DNA of 64,000 bases from an uncultured bacterium (GCA_949283655.1 CASDTH010000043.1:1-64000); one strand, 5' to 3'. Shown: positions 9,472 to 16,877, numbered from the stretch's first letter. The notes: generated from the sequence alone by a model not told the origin. Made by a program: numbers and translations.

Positions 9472-10602
9472 TTAATCCATATCGTCCAGATATCGCTCCA
9501 GAATCGCCAACCCAGCGCCCTTATGGCAAGCAGTGCGAATATCCTCTGCACAAGGCAGGATCTTGGGCATAAAATCGCCGCGCCGCGGCAGAAGGATTGC
9601 CTCAAACGCCTCACGCAGCTTATCAATAAACGCCGGGTCCAGTTTTGTGAAGTGTGTCTCCACAATGATAATCTCCGGGTCAAGCAGCCATGTGACGTTT
9701 GCAAATAAAAGCGCCAACTCCGGAATTGCCTGCTCCATATAGGCGAGCACACGCGGATCGCTGCCATATTTTTCAGCGACATCCTGGAAGGAGGGCACCG
9801 AGCCATCCGGCTCCGTGAACAGCCGGCGCAGCCCGCCAATGCCGACCGCCTCCTCAATCATTTTGCCGCTTCGGGTATACATCTGACCAATTTCACCGGC
9901 ATAGGAATAGGCGCTGTCAAGCACACGGCCGTCATAAAAAATCGCGCTGCCGACGCCCTCGCCGATGATGGCGTAAAAAACGCTGTCCGCCTGCTGCACC
10001 AAACCGCCGTCAAATCGGACGGAGCACTTCACATCCTCGTCGATATACAAAATCTGATCCGGAAAGAAGGGCGAGAGCGTCTTCTTCAGTTTAGCAGTGG
10101 ACAGCTCCGGAATGCGGGAATCTAGCACCGCATCGCCCTTTTCATAATAAGGCCCTGGCACACACACGCCAACTCCGATCACACCCTCCAGCGAATCATT
10201 CAGCCGGCTGTGCATGAAGTAAGCAACCGCCTCTCGCAGGTTGTCCTCATAGCTTTTTTGATAATCATAGGTGTGCTGATACAGCTCGCCCTGAATTTGC
10301 AGATCCATCTGGAGAACGCCGAGCTTAAAATGGTGGCGCTCCAGATCCAGCAGAATGATTTTTTTGTGATCTGGCAGGATGGAGACCAAATTCCCCTTGC
10401 GGCCCACCTTGGAGGTATCTTCCTTCTCCTCATAGGCGATATCATACCGCAGGAACTGATCGACGATTTTGCCCACCGTCATAAGACTGACGCCCGTTTT
10501 GGCGGATAAAACCTGCCTTGAGACACAGCCCTGGCGATAAATTTCCTGAAAGACCTTCATCATATTTTGAAGCTTGATGTTTTTTTGTGTAATCAGCTGC
10601 AT
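9472..10602 (-). CDS. ROK-family transcriptional repressor (NagC/XylR type)
   Basis: 376 residues: an N-terminal winged helix (GCVSRQVLSAKTGVSLMTVG as recognition region, about 26-45) followed by a ROK sugar-kinase-like domain (about 80-370). The cysteine cluster that binds zinc in many ROK proteins (CxCGxxGC) is absent; the corresponding place reads MYTRSGKMIEEAVG. ROK repressors usually sense sugars or sugar phosphates. The regulated genes are not evident. The divergent deacetylase gene and the gene itself are the closest candidates. GGGGGAG lies before the ATG. Its own promoter is at 10688-10716. Confidence 0.85.
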   Translation of the reverse strand: MQLITQKNIKLQNMMKVFQEIYRQGCVSRQVLSAKTGVSLMTVGKIVDQFLRYDIAYEEKEDTSKVGRKGNLVSILPDHKKIILLDLERHHFKLGVLQMDLQIQGELYQHTYDYQKSYEDNLREAVAYFMHSRLNDSLEGVIGVGVCVPGPYYEKGDAVLDSRIPELSTAKLKKTLSPFFPDQILYIDEDVKCSVRFDGGLVQQADSVFYAIIGEGVGSAIFYDGRVLDSAYSYAGEIGQMYTRSGKMIEEAVGIGGLRRLFTEPDGSVPSFQDVAEKYGSDPRVLAYMEQAIPELALLFANVTWLLDPEIIIVETHFTKLDPAFIDKLREAFEAILLPRRGDFMPKILPCAEDIRTACHKGAGLAILERYLDDMD

Positions 10603-10687
10603 GATACTCCCCCGTTTCTTCAGAGATCGTGATACTCGCCCACACTGCCTGCGAAGCAGTTCCGCAGGGGGCTATATTAATATCTTT

Positions 10688-10716
10688 ATTGTATGCTATT
10701 TCACTTGGAAAATCAA
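10688..10716 (-). promoter_or_regulatory. Promoter of the ROK repressor gene
   Basis: On the minus strand TTGATT (10716-10711), 17 bp, TACAAT (10693-10688). The 315-bp gap to the deacetylase gene also holds a short G+C-rich inverted repeat near 10644-10670 that could serve as an operator. Confidence 0.6.
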
Positions 10717-10917
10717 GGAAAAATAAGCTTTTCTCGCGTTTTTTCCGGTTCAAAGCGAAAAAATACGGCAATTTTACTTTCTATGCTCCTCCTTTCTCCC
10801 TGAGAGCAAGCTTTTTGAAAAAATAAAGGGGATTCATGGAGACAAGCCGCACCCGCATATGCATACAGTAACTGAGCGCATACTTCCGCGCCGGTGTGGC
10901 TACAAGGAGGAGTTTTT

Positions 10918-11715
10918 ATGAAGGTCATGATTTTTACGCGCAGGCGTCTCGCTGTTCTGGCCAGCTGCATGGCGGCGGGCCTGCTGGTGGCAGTGCTGGC
11001 GGCACAGGGGCTAAGCGTTGTCACCGCTGCGAGCCGAAAGCTCTTGCCCATTTATAGCGTAGATACTACACAGAAAAAGGCCTGCCTGACCTTTGACGCC
11101 GCATGGGGCAATGAGGACACGCAGCAGCTCATTGATGTGTTGTCAAAATACCATGCAAAAGCAACCTTTTTCATTGTGGGCGAATGGGTGGATAAATACC
11201 CGGAGAGCGTCAAAGCCCTGCATGACGCCGGGCACAGCATCCAGAACCATTCTGACATGCACAAGCATCTGCCCAAGCTGAGCCGGGACGAGATTATAAG
11301 GGATTTAAATGCTTGCAATGATAAAATTGAAAAAATAACTGGGGTACGCCCCACGCTCATTCGCCCACCCTATGGGGATTATAACAATGCTGTGATCGAG
11401 GCCGTCAATGCTATGCCCATGACGGCCGTACAGTGGGATGTTGATTCACTGGATTGGAAGGGCCTGGAGGCGGATGCAATTTACCAAAAGGTTATCCCCA
11501 AGGTGCGCAACGGCTCTATTATTCTGTTCCATAACGCGGCAAAGCATACGCCGGAGGCGCTGCCCGCTATTATCGAGGCGCTGCAAAGGGAGGGCTACGC
11601 CCTTGTAACTGTAGAAGAGCTTCTGCACAAAGGGGATTATACGCTCAATCACGAGGGCCGTCAGTTTCCAAAGCCAAGCGCCGCGCAGACAACTATCAGT
11701 GGCGCGGCATCATGA
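10918..11715 (+). CDS. Polysaccharide deacetylase, PdaB-like (NodB domain)
   Basis: 265 residues with a signal-anchor (about 8-29) and a NodB-type catalytic domain. Motifs: LTFDAAWG (about 57-64, the TFDxxxG motif in the form usual for PdaB-type proteins), NHSDMH (about 110-115, metal-binding histidines), RPPYGDYN (about 149-156) and ILFHN. The family removes acetyl groups from peptidoglycan or chitin-like sugars. PdaB-type members act in spore formation in Bacillota. Strong AAGGAGGAG five bases before the start. Whether this organism sporulates cannot be judged from the window. Confidence 0.85.
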   Translation: MKVMIFTRRRLAVLASCMAAGLLVAVLAAQGLSVVTAASRKLLPIYSVDTTQKKACLTFDAAWGNEDTQQLIDVLSKYHAKATFFIVGEWVDKYPESVKALHDAGHSIQNHSDMHKHLPKLSRDEIIRDLNACNDKIEKITGVRPTLIRPPYGDYNNAVIEAVNAMPMTAVQWDVDSLDWKGLEADAIYQKVIPKVRNGSIILFHNAAKHTPEALPAIIEALQREGYALVTVEELLHKGDYTLNHEGRQFPKPSAAQTTISGAAS

Positions 11716-11800
11716 TAAAGCATATTTCTTCCAAAATATAAAAAATACGCTCTCTGCATACAGTATACTATGAGGTATCCTGCATTAGGAGGGCGCATAT

Positions 11801-12949
11801 ATGGTAGATCTGACCGAAGCGGTTGCCGCCGCTTTCCATGATGGTGTATATCGATGTATTTTGAGCAACCCCGTATCCAAAACCGGGGGATATCGTAAAA
11901 TCGTTTTAAAGCAAATAGAGGGCCGTGGCTATCAACTTGAAAAATACACAGAGAAGCAGGTTTTTCATGAGTGGCTGGCCAAAGAGATGGCTGCGGAATG
12001 GATTTGTAGCGCGCTGCGCGATCAGTTCCGCCAATATAACGGATGGGATGCCTCGCATGAATATCAGCTTCGCATCAGTGCCAAGGGGAAGCTTCTCTGC
12101 TCACGCAAGCTCACCGCCGGGCAGTCGCCCCAGGCAACGAAAGCGCACAACCGCAAAAAGCGCTATCTGCTGGAAGAGGGCATTGTAATTGAGCCGCTTG
12201 TTGATATGGGCATTTTCACAAAAGAAGGAAAAGTCGTCCATGCAATGTATGATAAATACAAGCAAATCAACCGTTTTCTTGAGCTGGTGGAGGATGAAGT
12301 GGAAAAGCTCCCCCGCCAGGGCACGCTGCGGGTCATCGATTTCGGCTGCGGGAAATCCTACCTCACCTTTATTCTTTATTATTACCTGACTGCAATCAAA
12401 AAGCGTGAGGTACAAATGACCGGCCTTGACCTGAAAGCGGACGTGATCGCAAAATGCAACCAGACAGCCCGTAAATACGGCTACAGCGGACTGCGGTTTG
12501 AGCTTGGGGATATCAACGGCTATCAGCTTGAGGGCGAGGTTGACCTGGTGATCACGCTCCATGCCTGCGACACCGCTACGGATTACGCCCTGTTCAATGC
12601 GGTGCAATGGGGCGCACGCGTGATTTTATCCGTCCCCTGCTGCCAGCATGAACTCAATGGGCAGATGCAAAGCGAGCGGCTAGCGATCCTGACCCGCTAT
12701 GGAATTGTTAAGGAGCGCACCGCCGCCCTGATGACAGATGCAATCCGTGCCAACCTGCTGGAATGCTGCGGCTATAAAACACAGCTGCTGGAGTTTATCG
12801 ACCTTACGCATACGCCGAAAAATTTGCTTATCCGCGCCGTGAAGCGCGCCCCCGGGGAGAAAGCCCCCGCCGGGGTGCTGGAAGAAGCACGGGCGCTGAT
12901 GGAAGAATTTTCTTTAACGCCAACATTGTACAAGCTGCTATTCGTTTAG
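11801..12949 (+). CDS. SAM-dependent methyltransferase of the Methyltransf_32 (METTL25/RRNAD1-like) type
   Basis: 382 residues. The SAM site is VIDFGCGKSYLTFILYYYL (about 180-198) and the later motif LHACDTATDYAL (about 248-259). The N-terminal 160 residues contain VDMGIFTKEGKVVHAMYDKY, a stretch typical of this bacterial family, which resembles eukaryotic METTL25-type proteins. The substrate is unknown. AGGAGG precedes the ATG. A TATACT box is seen upstream at about 11763. No terminator is evident after the stop, and the repeat-rich gap begins there. Confidence 0.75.
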   Translation: MVDLTEAVAAAFHDGVYRCILSNPVSKTGGYRKIVLKQIEGRGYQLEKYTEKQVFHEWLAKEMAAEWICSALRDQFRQYNGWDASHEYQLRISAKGKLLCSRKLTAGQSPQATKAHNRKKRYLLEEGIVIEPLVDMGIFTKEGKVVHAMYDKYKQINRFLELVEDEVEKLPRQGTLRVIDFGCGKSYLTFILYYYLTAIKKREVQMTGLDLKADVIAKCNQTARKYGYSGLRFELGDINGYQLEGEVDLVITLHACDTATDYALFNAVQWGARVILSVPCCQHELNGQMQSERLAILTRYGIVKERTAALMTDAIRANLLECCGYKTQLLEFIDLTHTPKNLLIRAVKRAPGEKAPAGVLEEARALMEEFSLTPTLYKLLFV

Positions 12950-13025
12950 ATGCCGGATTTTAGAAATGAGACGTGGTTATATTTAGGCTCCGCCTCTGAG
13001 GAGGTTGCAGGGCACATTTCCGTCC

Positions 13026-13045
13026 GGTCGGGTCAAGACCCGACC
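13026..13045. repeat. 20-bp palindrome GGTCGGGTC-AA-GACCCGACC
   Basis: A perfect 9-bp stem with a 2-nt loop and no T-run. It looks like a small dispersed palindromic repeat rather than a terminator. It lies in the 178-bp spacer between the methyltransferase and the first toxin module, which holds nothing else I can support. Confidence 0.5.
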
Positions 13046-13163
13046 CTACAATCAGCTTTGTAGTTCCGGCCCAGCGGCACCCGTAAGCAGTTTAGAGCCT
13101 CAAGCGGAAAGATAGGCCCAGGCGGCATTTGATGCCACCCATTTCGTGCAAAAGAATGTCGAT

Positions 13164-13192
13164 TTGACAAATCCCAATTTTTCCTTTATGAT
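13164..13192 (+). promoter_or_regulatory. Toxin promoter of module 1
   Basis: TTGACA (13164-13169), exactly 17 bp, TATGAT (13187-13192). Predicted mRNA start near 13199. Confidence 0.8.
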
Positions 13193-13198
13193 AAGCAT

Positions 13199-13234
13199 GT
13201 GGCACTACCGTTTTGGCAGGCAGTTAGCGTCCCC
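13199..13234 (+). repeat. Left arm of the long inverted repeat, module 1
   Basis: The 5' end of the predicted toxin mRNA (GTGGCACTACCG at 13199-13210 and TTAGCGTCCCC at 13224-13234). It is repeated in inverse orientation at 13384-13414, with a 5-nt length difference and one G/A change. It therefore equals the 5' end of the antisense RNA, and can pair with the mRNA's own downstream flank. Confidence 0.75.
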
Positions 13235-13269
13235 TCTTCTTGATGTGCCAGTCTGGCACAGGGAGGAGG
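13233..13269 (+). promoter_or_regulatory. Shine-Dalgarno-hiding hairpin, module 1
   Basis: Inner stem TGTGCCA/TGGCACA (13244-13250 with 13254-13260, loop GTC). Outer stem CCTCTTC (13233-13239) pairs with GAGGAGG (13263-13269, one G-U), which is the ribosome binding site of the peptide. The second module keeps both elements with different bases. Confidence 0.7.
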
Positions 13270-13277
13270 TGAGGCCG

Positions 13278-13343
13278 ATGGAGTACATTATCATTGTTTT
13301 AACTTTGATTTTATTACTCATTTTGGCTATAAAAAAGGACTAG
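13278..13343 (+). CDS. 21-residue single-helix membrane peptide, candidate type I toxin (module 1)
   Basis: Starts at ATG 13278 behind a very strong GGGAGGAGGTGA. The product begins MEYIIIVLT, has an unbroken leucine/isoleucine-rich helix and ends in KKD. Its stop codon TAG lies inside the terminator stem of the antisense RNA. A short hydrophobic helix with a charged C-terminus, a convergent antisense RNA and a hidden binding site are the marks of Fst-, TxpA- and BsrG-like type I toxins, which damage the membrane when over-produced. I find no direct sequence match to those peptides. The assignment rests on architecture and on the preserved second copy. Confidence 0.65.
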   Translation: MEYIIIVLTLILLLILAIKKD

Positions 13344-13374
13344 CTGCCTTCCGTCTCCACTGGAACAGCTAGTC
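13338..13374 (-). terminator. Terminator of antitoxin RNA 1
   Basis: GACTAGCTG (13338-13346) pairs with CAGCTAGTC (13366-13374). On the minus strand it is followed by CTTTTTTATA. On the plus strand it is followed by TAAAAC, so it is one-directional and the toxin mRNA probably runs past it. Confidence 0.75.
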
Positions 13375-13383
13375 TAAAACAAT

Positions 13384-13414
13384 GGGGACGCTAACGCCTG
13401 AGCGGTAGTGTCAC
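13384..13414 (-). repeat. Right arm of the long inverted repeat, module 1
   Basis: Reverse complement of the toxin mRNA 5' end (GGGGACGCTAA at 13384-13394 and CGGTAGTGTCAC at 13403-13414). It encodes the 5' end of the antitoxin RNA. Confidence 0.75.
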
Positions 13415-13425
13415 TCTCTATTTAT

Positions 13426-13454
13426 ATTGTAGCCGCAAGTTCTCATCTTGTCAA
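13426..13454 (-). promoter_or_regulatory. Antitoxin promoter of module 1
   Basis: On the minus strand TTGACA (13454-13449), exactly 17 bp, TACAAT (13431-13426). This is a better match to consensus than most housekeeping promoters in the window, as expected for an abundant antisense RNA. Confidence 0.8.
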
Positions 13455-13537
13455 GCCCAATTTCAGATTTCAGAATTTGCCCACTATGCAACAAAAAGCG
13501 GCATTCTCCCCTTCCATTTGAGTGCAAGAATGTCAAT

Positions 13538-13566
13538 TTGACAAATCCAAATTTTTCCTTTATGAT
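13538..13566 (+). promoter_or_regulatory. Toxin promoter of module 2
   Basis: TTGACA (13538-13543), 17 bp, TATGAT (13561-13566). The flanking bases from about 13514 to 13610 are nearly the same as in module 1. Confidence 0.8.
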
Positions 13567-13572
13567 AAGCAT

Positions 13573-13608
13573 GTGGCACTACCGTTTTGGCAGGCAGTTA
13601 GCGTCCCC
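13573..13608 (+). repeat. Left arm of the long inverted repeat, module 2
   Basis: Identical to the left arm of module 1. The matching right arm is at 13771-13801, where GTGCCAC restores a perfect match to GTGGCAC; module 1 has GTGTCAC, a G-U pair in RNA. Confidence 0.75.
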
Positions 13609-13610
13609 TC

Positions 13611-13639
13611 CCCTTTGCACCAGTCTGGTGCAGGAAGGG
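13611..13639 (+). promoter_or_regulatory. Shine-Dalgarno-hiding hairpin, module 2
   Basis: Inner stem TGCACCA/TGGTGCA (13616-13622 with 13626-13632, loop GTC again). CCCTT (13611-13615) can pair with AAGGG (13635-13639) in the binding site. The base pairs differ from module 1 but the pairing is kept. Confidence 0.65.
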
Positions 13640-13650
13640 TGGTGATGCAG

Positions 13651-13731
13651 ATGGAGTACTTAGTGATTTTAGCTTACATGCTAAGCATCATTTTGTTCGC
13701 CATTTTGTCTCTTAAAAATAAAAGAGACTAG
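13651..13731 (+). CDS. 26-residue single-helix membrane peptide, candidate type I toxin (module 2)
   Basis: Diverged copy of the module 1 peptide. It begins MEYLVILAYMLS, continues as one hydrophobic helix and ends KNKRD, with the TAG stop again inside the antisense terminator stem. Start at ATG 13651 by alignment with module 1; an in-frame ATG two codons upstream (13645) is possible. GGAAGGG serves as binding site. The central residues vary while the MEY start, hydrophobic core, basic tail and final D-stop are kept, which argues for selection on a membrane peptide rather than chance. Confidence 0.65.
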   Translation: MEYLVILAYMLSIILFAILSLKNKRD

Positions 13732-13762
13732 CTGCCTCCGTCCCTAAGGAATCAGCTAGTCT
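13725..13762 (-). terminator. Terminator of antitoxin RNA 2
   Basis: A 10-bp stem AGACTAGCTG (13725-13734) pairs with 13753-13762. A T-rich run follows on the minus strand only. Confidence 0.75.
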
Positions 13763-13770
13763 GAAAAACC

Positions 13771-13801
13771 GGGGACGCTAACGCCTGAGCGGTAGTGCCA
13801 C
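13771..13801 (-). repeat. Right arm of the long inverted repeat, module 2
   Basis: Reverse complement of the module 2 toxin mRNA 5' end. Gives the 5' end of antitoxin RNA 2. Confidence 0.75.
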
Positions 13802-13812
13802 TCTCTATCTAC

Positions 13813-13841
13813 ATTGTAGCCGCAAGTTCTCATCTTGTCAA
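13813..13841 (-). promoter_or_regulatory. Antitoxin promoter of module 2
   Basis: On the minus strand TTGACA (13841-13836), 17 bp, TACAAT (13818-13813), the same boxes as module 1. Confidence 0.8.
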
Positions 13842-13921
13842 GCTAAATTGTAGATTTTAACAGCCAGAGATCAACCACAAAACTCCCCGCGTGCGTTGTG
13901 AGACGCGCGCGGGGAGCTATG

Positions 13922-14690
13922 TTGTAATGCATGGGAGCCATCCAAAGCGCTCTGTCTCCAGCGCCGTGGAAGGTTATGGGGAGGGCAAACAACGGTTCAT
14001 CCCGCACCCGCAAAGGCGGGCGTTGCCTCCCGTTCGCCCAAAGGAACGGGCTGTCTAAGCAACCCGCGCTTCCACCGGGCGAGGGTGGAGAGCTTCACGA
14101 AAGGCCCCGCGGCCAAGCCGCCTGTGGGCCTGCCCAAATGCTTGCAAGCGCCTGTCGATTTCCATTCTTCTCAAACGTGTCATGCGCCGATTCATTCAAA
14201 TGGTTGAGGACGTGCAGTCTTGTTGAAAAACGGAGAATGCAGGCTCGGCTTTCGGGCTTGACCCGCGGGCTGCCGCCCGCCAGCCGAGGCGATTCGTTTT
14301 TTGTAATTCATGGGAACCACCCAAGGCGCCCTGTTTCCAGCGCCGTGGAAGGTTATGGGGAGGGCAAACAACGGTTCATCCCGCACCCGCAAAGGCGGGC
14401 GTTGCCTCCCGCTGCCCAAAGGGACGGGCTGTCTGCTCAGCCCGCGCTTCCACCGGGCTCACGTGAAAGCGAAACCGAAACGCCGTTCACGGCAAATCCA
14501 GCGCCTGCCAGGCCCGCCTGATTGCTTTCAAACGCCTGTCGATTTCCATCCCCCTCAAACGTGTCATGCGCCGATTCATTCAAATGGTTGAGGACGTGCA
14601 GTCTTGTTGGAAAACGGAGAATGCAGGCTGGCTTTCGGGCTTGACCTGCGGAGCCAGGCCCGCCGGTCGAGGCTTTTCGGTTTTTGTTGG
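13922..14690. repeat. Two tandem copies of a G+C-rich repeat of about 380 bp
   Basis: Copy A begins near TTGTAAT 13922 and copy B near TTGTAAT 14301. Long blocks are nearly identical, for example the stretch around 13967-14034 against 14340-14412, and that around 14178-14245 against 14562-14630. All six frames give low-complexity arginine/proline/alanine-rich translations that shift between copies, so I read it as non-coding. Confidence 0.75.
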
Positions 14691-14972
14691 CCGGGCCAAG
14701 AGCTTGCCTTTGCGGCAGTGCCCGGCGGCACACGGTTTGGCTACAGGCCAATGGCTGCTCCGCCACCTTTCTGGCGCGTCATCCCCCACATGTGGCCACC
14801 ATGCAGGCGATGCTGGTAGAGAGCTCCGGATCGATGCGGGAGCAATGCCCCGCGGGGCCGGCGCCAACCGTGGCATAACAAGGGTGCGCACCCTTTCAGA
14901 GCAACCTCCCCCGGGCGGAGGGAACCGCCCGGGCAAGGTTCTCACAGCAGAAAAGGAAGTGTAAAATTCAGA
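14691..14972. other. Intergenic region with two palindromes
   Basis: Holds AAGGGTGC-GCACCCTT (14880-14895) and a perfect 9-bp stem CCCGGGCGG (14910-14918 with 14925-14933). Neither has a T-run. They may mark the 3' end of the minus-strand gene to the right. Confidence 0.4.
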
Positions 14973-16622
14973 TCAGCCAATCTGGGCGCCCAAGCCGTCA
15001 AAGAGGCCCATAAACCACTCCACAACCTTCATCAGGAAGTTGAGGATCGCTTCCCCAATGCTCTGGAAGAAGAGCTGGATGGAGAAGGAGGTATCCGCCG
15101 TGATTGTGACAGCCTCATCCGGCATGGTGAAGGAGATGGTCCGCTGCGTGAGGTCAACGACACCAACATCTAACGTCTCGCCTGCGGCATTGGTGATCAC
15201 CCAGCCGTTAAAGACGTCGTATTTGCCCAGTAATGTGGTATCGAATTCCACGCGGACGGTATCGCCCGGCCTGTAGGAGCCGGAGCCGGAGCCGCCCTCC
15301 ACCGTGACGGTGTGCGGCAGCACAACCTCACGTGTGACAGAAGCGGAAAGGAAATGGAAGCCATCTCCCTCGGCAGGCGTGTAAACCGCCTCGATTGTGT
15401 AAGAACCGCTTTCCTTCACTTCGTAGGAGACTACGGCGTCAAGCGGCTGATTTTCAGCCAGCACTTCACCGTTGACCGAATAGGTTACGGTGCCGTTACA
15501 AGTGCCATAGAGAGAGCCAGTGACGCTCGCGCTAATCTCCAGTGTGTTTGCTTCGGTCACGACAGCGCTCAGAGGCAGCGCTGTGGTGGTGTTGGGCAGA
15601 ATCCGCACGATCACATCATGCCAGCTGCCCTCATAGAGGCCCTCCAGCGAACCGCCGAAGTACCTATCCGTCGGATCGACCCACACTTTCACCGTGTGGT
15701 CGCCCACGGTCATGTACTGCTTGGCATCCTCTGAAGTGACGCCGCCTGAGACGTTTCTCGTCCCGAAATCCAGCTCGCTCCCGGAGGGGCTGACCTTGCC
15801 GGGCTCCACCACGTCATTCCAATCCAGAGCGAGATCTTCCAGCTGTGTGTTTGCTTCGTAGATATACTGGAAGACCGGCATCTCTTCAATCTCGATAACG
15901 CCCTTTTCGATTGTGACGGGCACCATGAAGGTGACAGCCTCGGCCAATGTGGGATCATCCGGCGTGAAGGTGACGGAAACCTCCTTCGTCGCCGGGCCGA
16001 CCGCCCGATCCGGCTCAGTGAAGGCAAAAGTACCCTCCACGTTCGCCTTGCCGCCGGTCAACGTCAGATCAGAAGCTGTCATATTCTCCACATATTTAGC
16101 TGAAGAAACGACAGGGTCTTCCGTAATCTCTGCGGGGGAAATCCCACTTCCCTCAACCGCTTCAAATGTGAACCAATACTCTACCCATATAGGAAGACCA
16201 TATGGATTCCCAGAAATTCGAACAAGTTCTCTATTAGTCCCGACGTTTTTTACGACATCGTCCTTATTCACAAATTCAACGGTACACTTCGTTGCAAGGC
16301 AGTTTTTAGTTTTCCCAGTCTCCGGGTCGTAATATTTCATAGTTACGCCACGGCTGGTAAACTCACCATCCTCAAGAGGAACCGTCAAATCATTTGTTCG
16401 AAACTGATAATCTCCAAGTCGAGTTCCTACTATAGCAGTATTTTGGCTCTCATCCTCTAAAAGTGCTTTGGTTAAATAGACGTAATCTGCGCTCTTTGCA
16501 TAAACCTCAACAACATCTGCCAGGTCTGCTGCAAAAGTGAATAGCGGTACAGCGCCAAGGATCATCAAGAGGGAAAGTAAAATGGACAATCCCCGGCGGA
16601 AATGCTTGCCTCTCTGACTCAT
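14973..16622 (-). CDS. Large secreted protein with Ig-like/beta-sandwich repeats
   Basis: 549 residues. A signal peptide (LSILLSLLMILGAVPLF then FAADLADV) predicts export. The body is rich in beta strands with segments such as TVTFTPDDPT-like, VTIEKGVIEI, SGSYTIEAVYTP and VEGGSGSGSYRPGDTVRV, resembling bacterial Ig-like and InlB-type repeat domains. It ends in an amphipathic stretch (IGEAILNFLMKVVEWFMGLF) with no LPXTG signal or dockerin. No catalytic domain was recognised. It lies downstream of the giant dockerin protein on the same strand, 255 bp away, and may be a partner. ATG 16622 preferred; GTG two codons upstream is possible. Confidence 0.65.
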   Translation of the reverse strand: MSQRGKHFRRGLSILLSLLMILGAVPLFTFAADLADVVEVYAKSADYVYLTKALLEDESQNTAIVGTRLGDYQFRTNDLTVPLEDGEFTSRGVTMKYYDPETGKTKNCLATKCTVEFVNKDDVVKNVGTNRELVRISGNPYGLPIWVEYWFTFEAVEGSGISPAEITEDPVVSSAKYVENMTASDLTLTGGKANVEGTFAFTEPDRAVGPATKEVSVTFTPDDPTLAEAVTFMVPVTIEKGVIEIEEMPVFQYIYEANTQLEDLALDWNDVVEPGKVSPSGSELDFGTRNVSGGVTSEDAKQYMTVGDHTVKVWVDPTDRYFGGSLEGLYEGSWHDVIVRILPNTTTALPLSAVVTEANTLEISASVTGSLYGTCNGTVTYSVNGEVLAENQPLDAVVSYEVKESGSYTIEAVYTPAEGDGFHFLSASVTREVVLPHTVTVEGGSGSGSYRPGDTVRVEFDTTLLGKYDVFNGWVITNAAGETLDVGVVDLTQRTISFTMPDEAVTITADTSFSIQLFFQSIGEAILNFLMKVVEWFMGLFDGLGAQIG

Positions 16623-16785
16623 GAACACCAGCCCTTCTTATTAATACTCCTATACTCTTATTCGTGCACGAATTGATAGGGCAAGTTTATTTTAGCATCA
16701 TTGGATAAATATGTAAAATATTTTTCATCGTGCTTTTTCGCGCACAAATAAGAGCATAGGAGCATATTCCAATCATTTTGACAAT

Positions 16786-16860
16786 CTTCCTCCCCCACCT
16801 GTAACGGCGGGGGAAGAACTTTGATTATCTCCTTCCCCCATCAGTATCGATGGGGGAAGG
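16786..16860. repeat. Pair of related G+C-rich hairpins
   Basis: The first is an imperfect stem of C-rich 16786-16796 with 16809-16816. The second is a perfect 11-bp stem CCTTCCCCCAT (16831-16841 with 16850-16860). They share the CTTCCCCC / GGGGGAAG core and lie between the two secreted-protein genes without T-runs. They resemble REP-like elements or mRNA-stabilising ends. Confidence 0.5.
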
Positions 16861-16877
16861 AAAAAGAAGGCCTGGTT

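Larger units (their letters stand above)
13331..13419 (-). ncRNA. Candidate antitoxin RNA of module 1
   Basis: About 88 nt predicted from the -10 box at 13431-13426 to the T-run at 13336-13331. Its first 31 nt repeat the toxin mRNA's 5' end. Its 3' half is fully complementary to the last codons and 3' flank of the toxin mRNA. Ends at the stem 13338-13346/13366-13374. Confidence 0.6.
13715..13806 (-). ncRNA. Candidate antitoxin RNA of module 2
   Basis: About 92 nt predicted from the -10 box at 13818-13813 to the T-rich run near 13723-13713. It carries the same repeated 5' end and 3' terminator stem as antitoxin 1. The terminator loop differs, which could give each antitoxin its own target. 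Confidence 0.6.

Noticed and set aside
13026-13045. Terminator for the methyltransferase gene
   Set aside because: Perfect stem but no T-run on either strand and about 75 bp past the stop; more like a small dispersed palindrome.
13338-13374. Bidirectional terminator as in pAD1 par
   Set aside because: The T-run exists only on the minus strand in both modules, so it is called only for the antitoxin RNAs.
13931-14521. 196-codon frame in the tandem repeat region
   Set aside because: The two repeat copies are read in different frames with low-complexity R/P/A-rich output and no binding site; treated as non-coding.
16786-16860. Possible CRISPR repeats
   Set aside because: Only two units, each a self-contained palindrome of different sequence and loop, no regular spacers and no cas genes.
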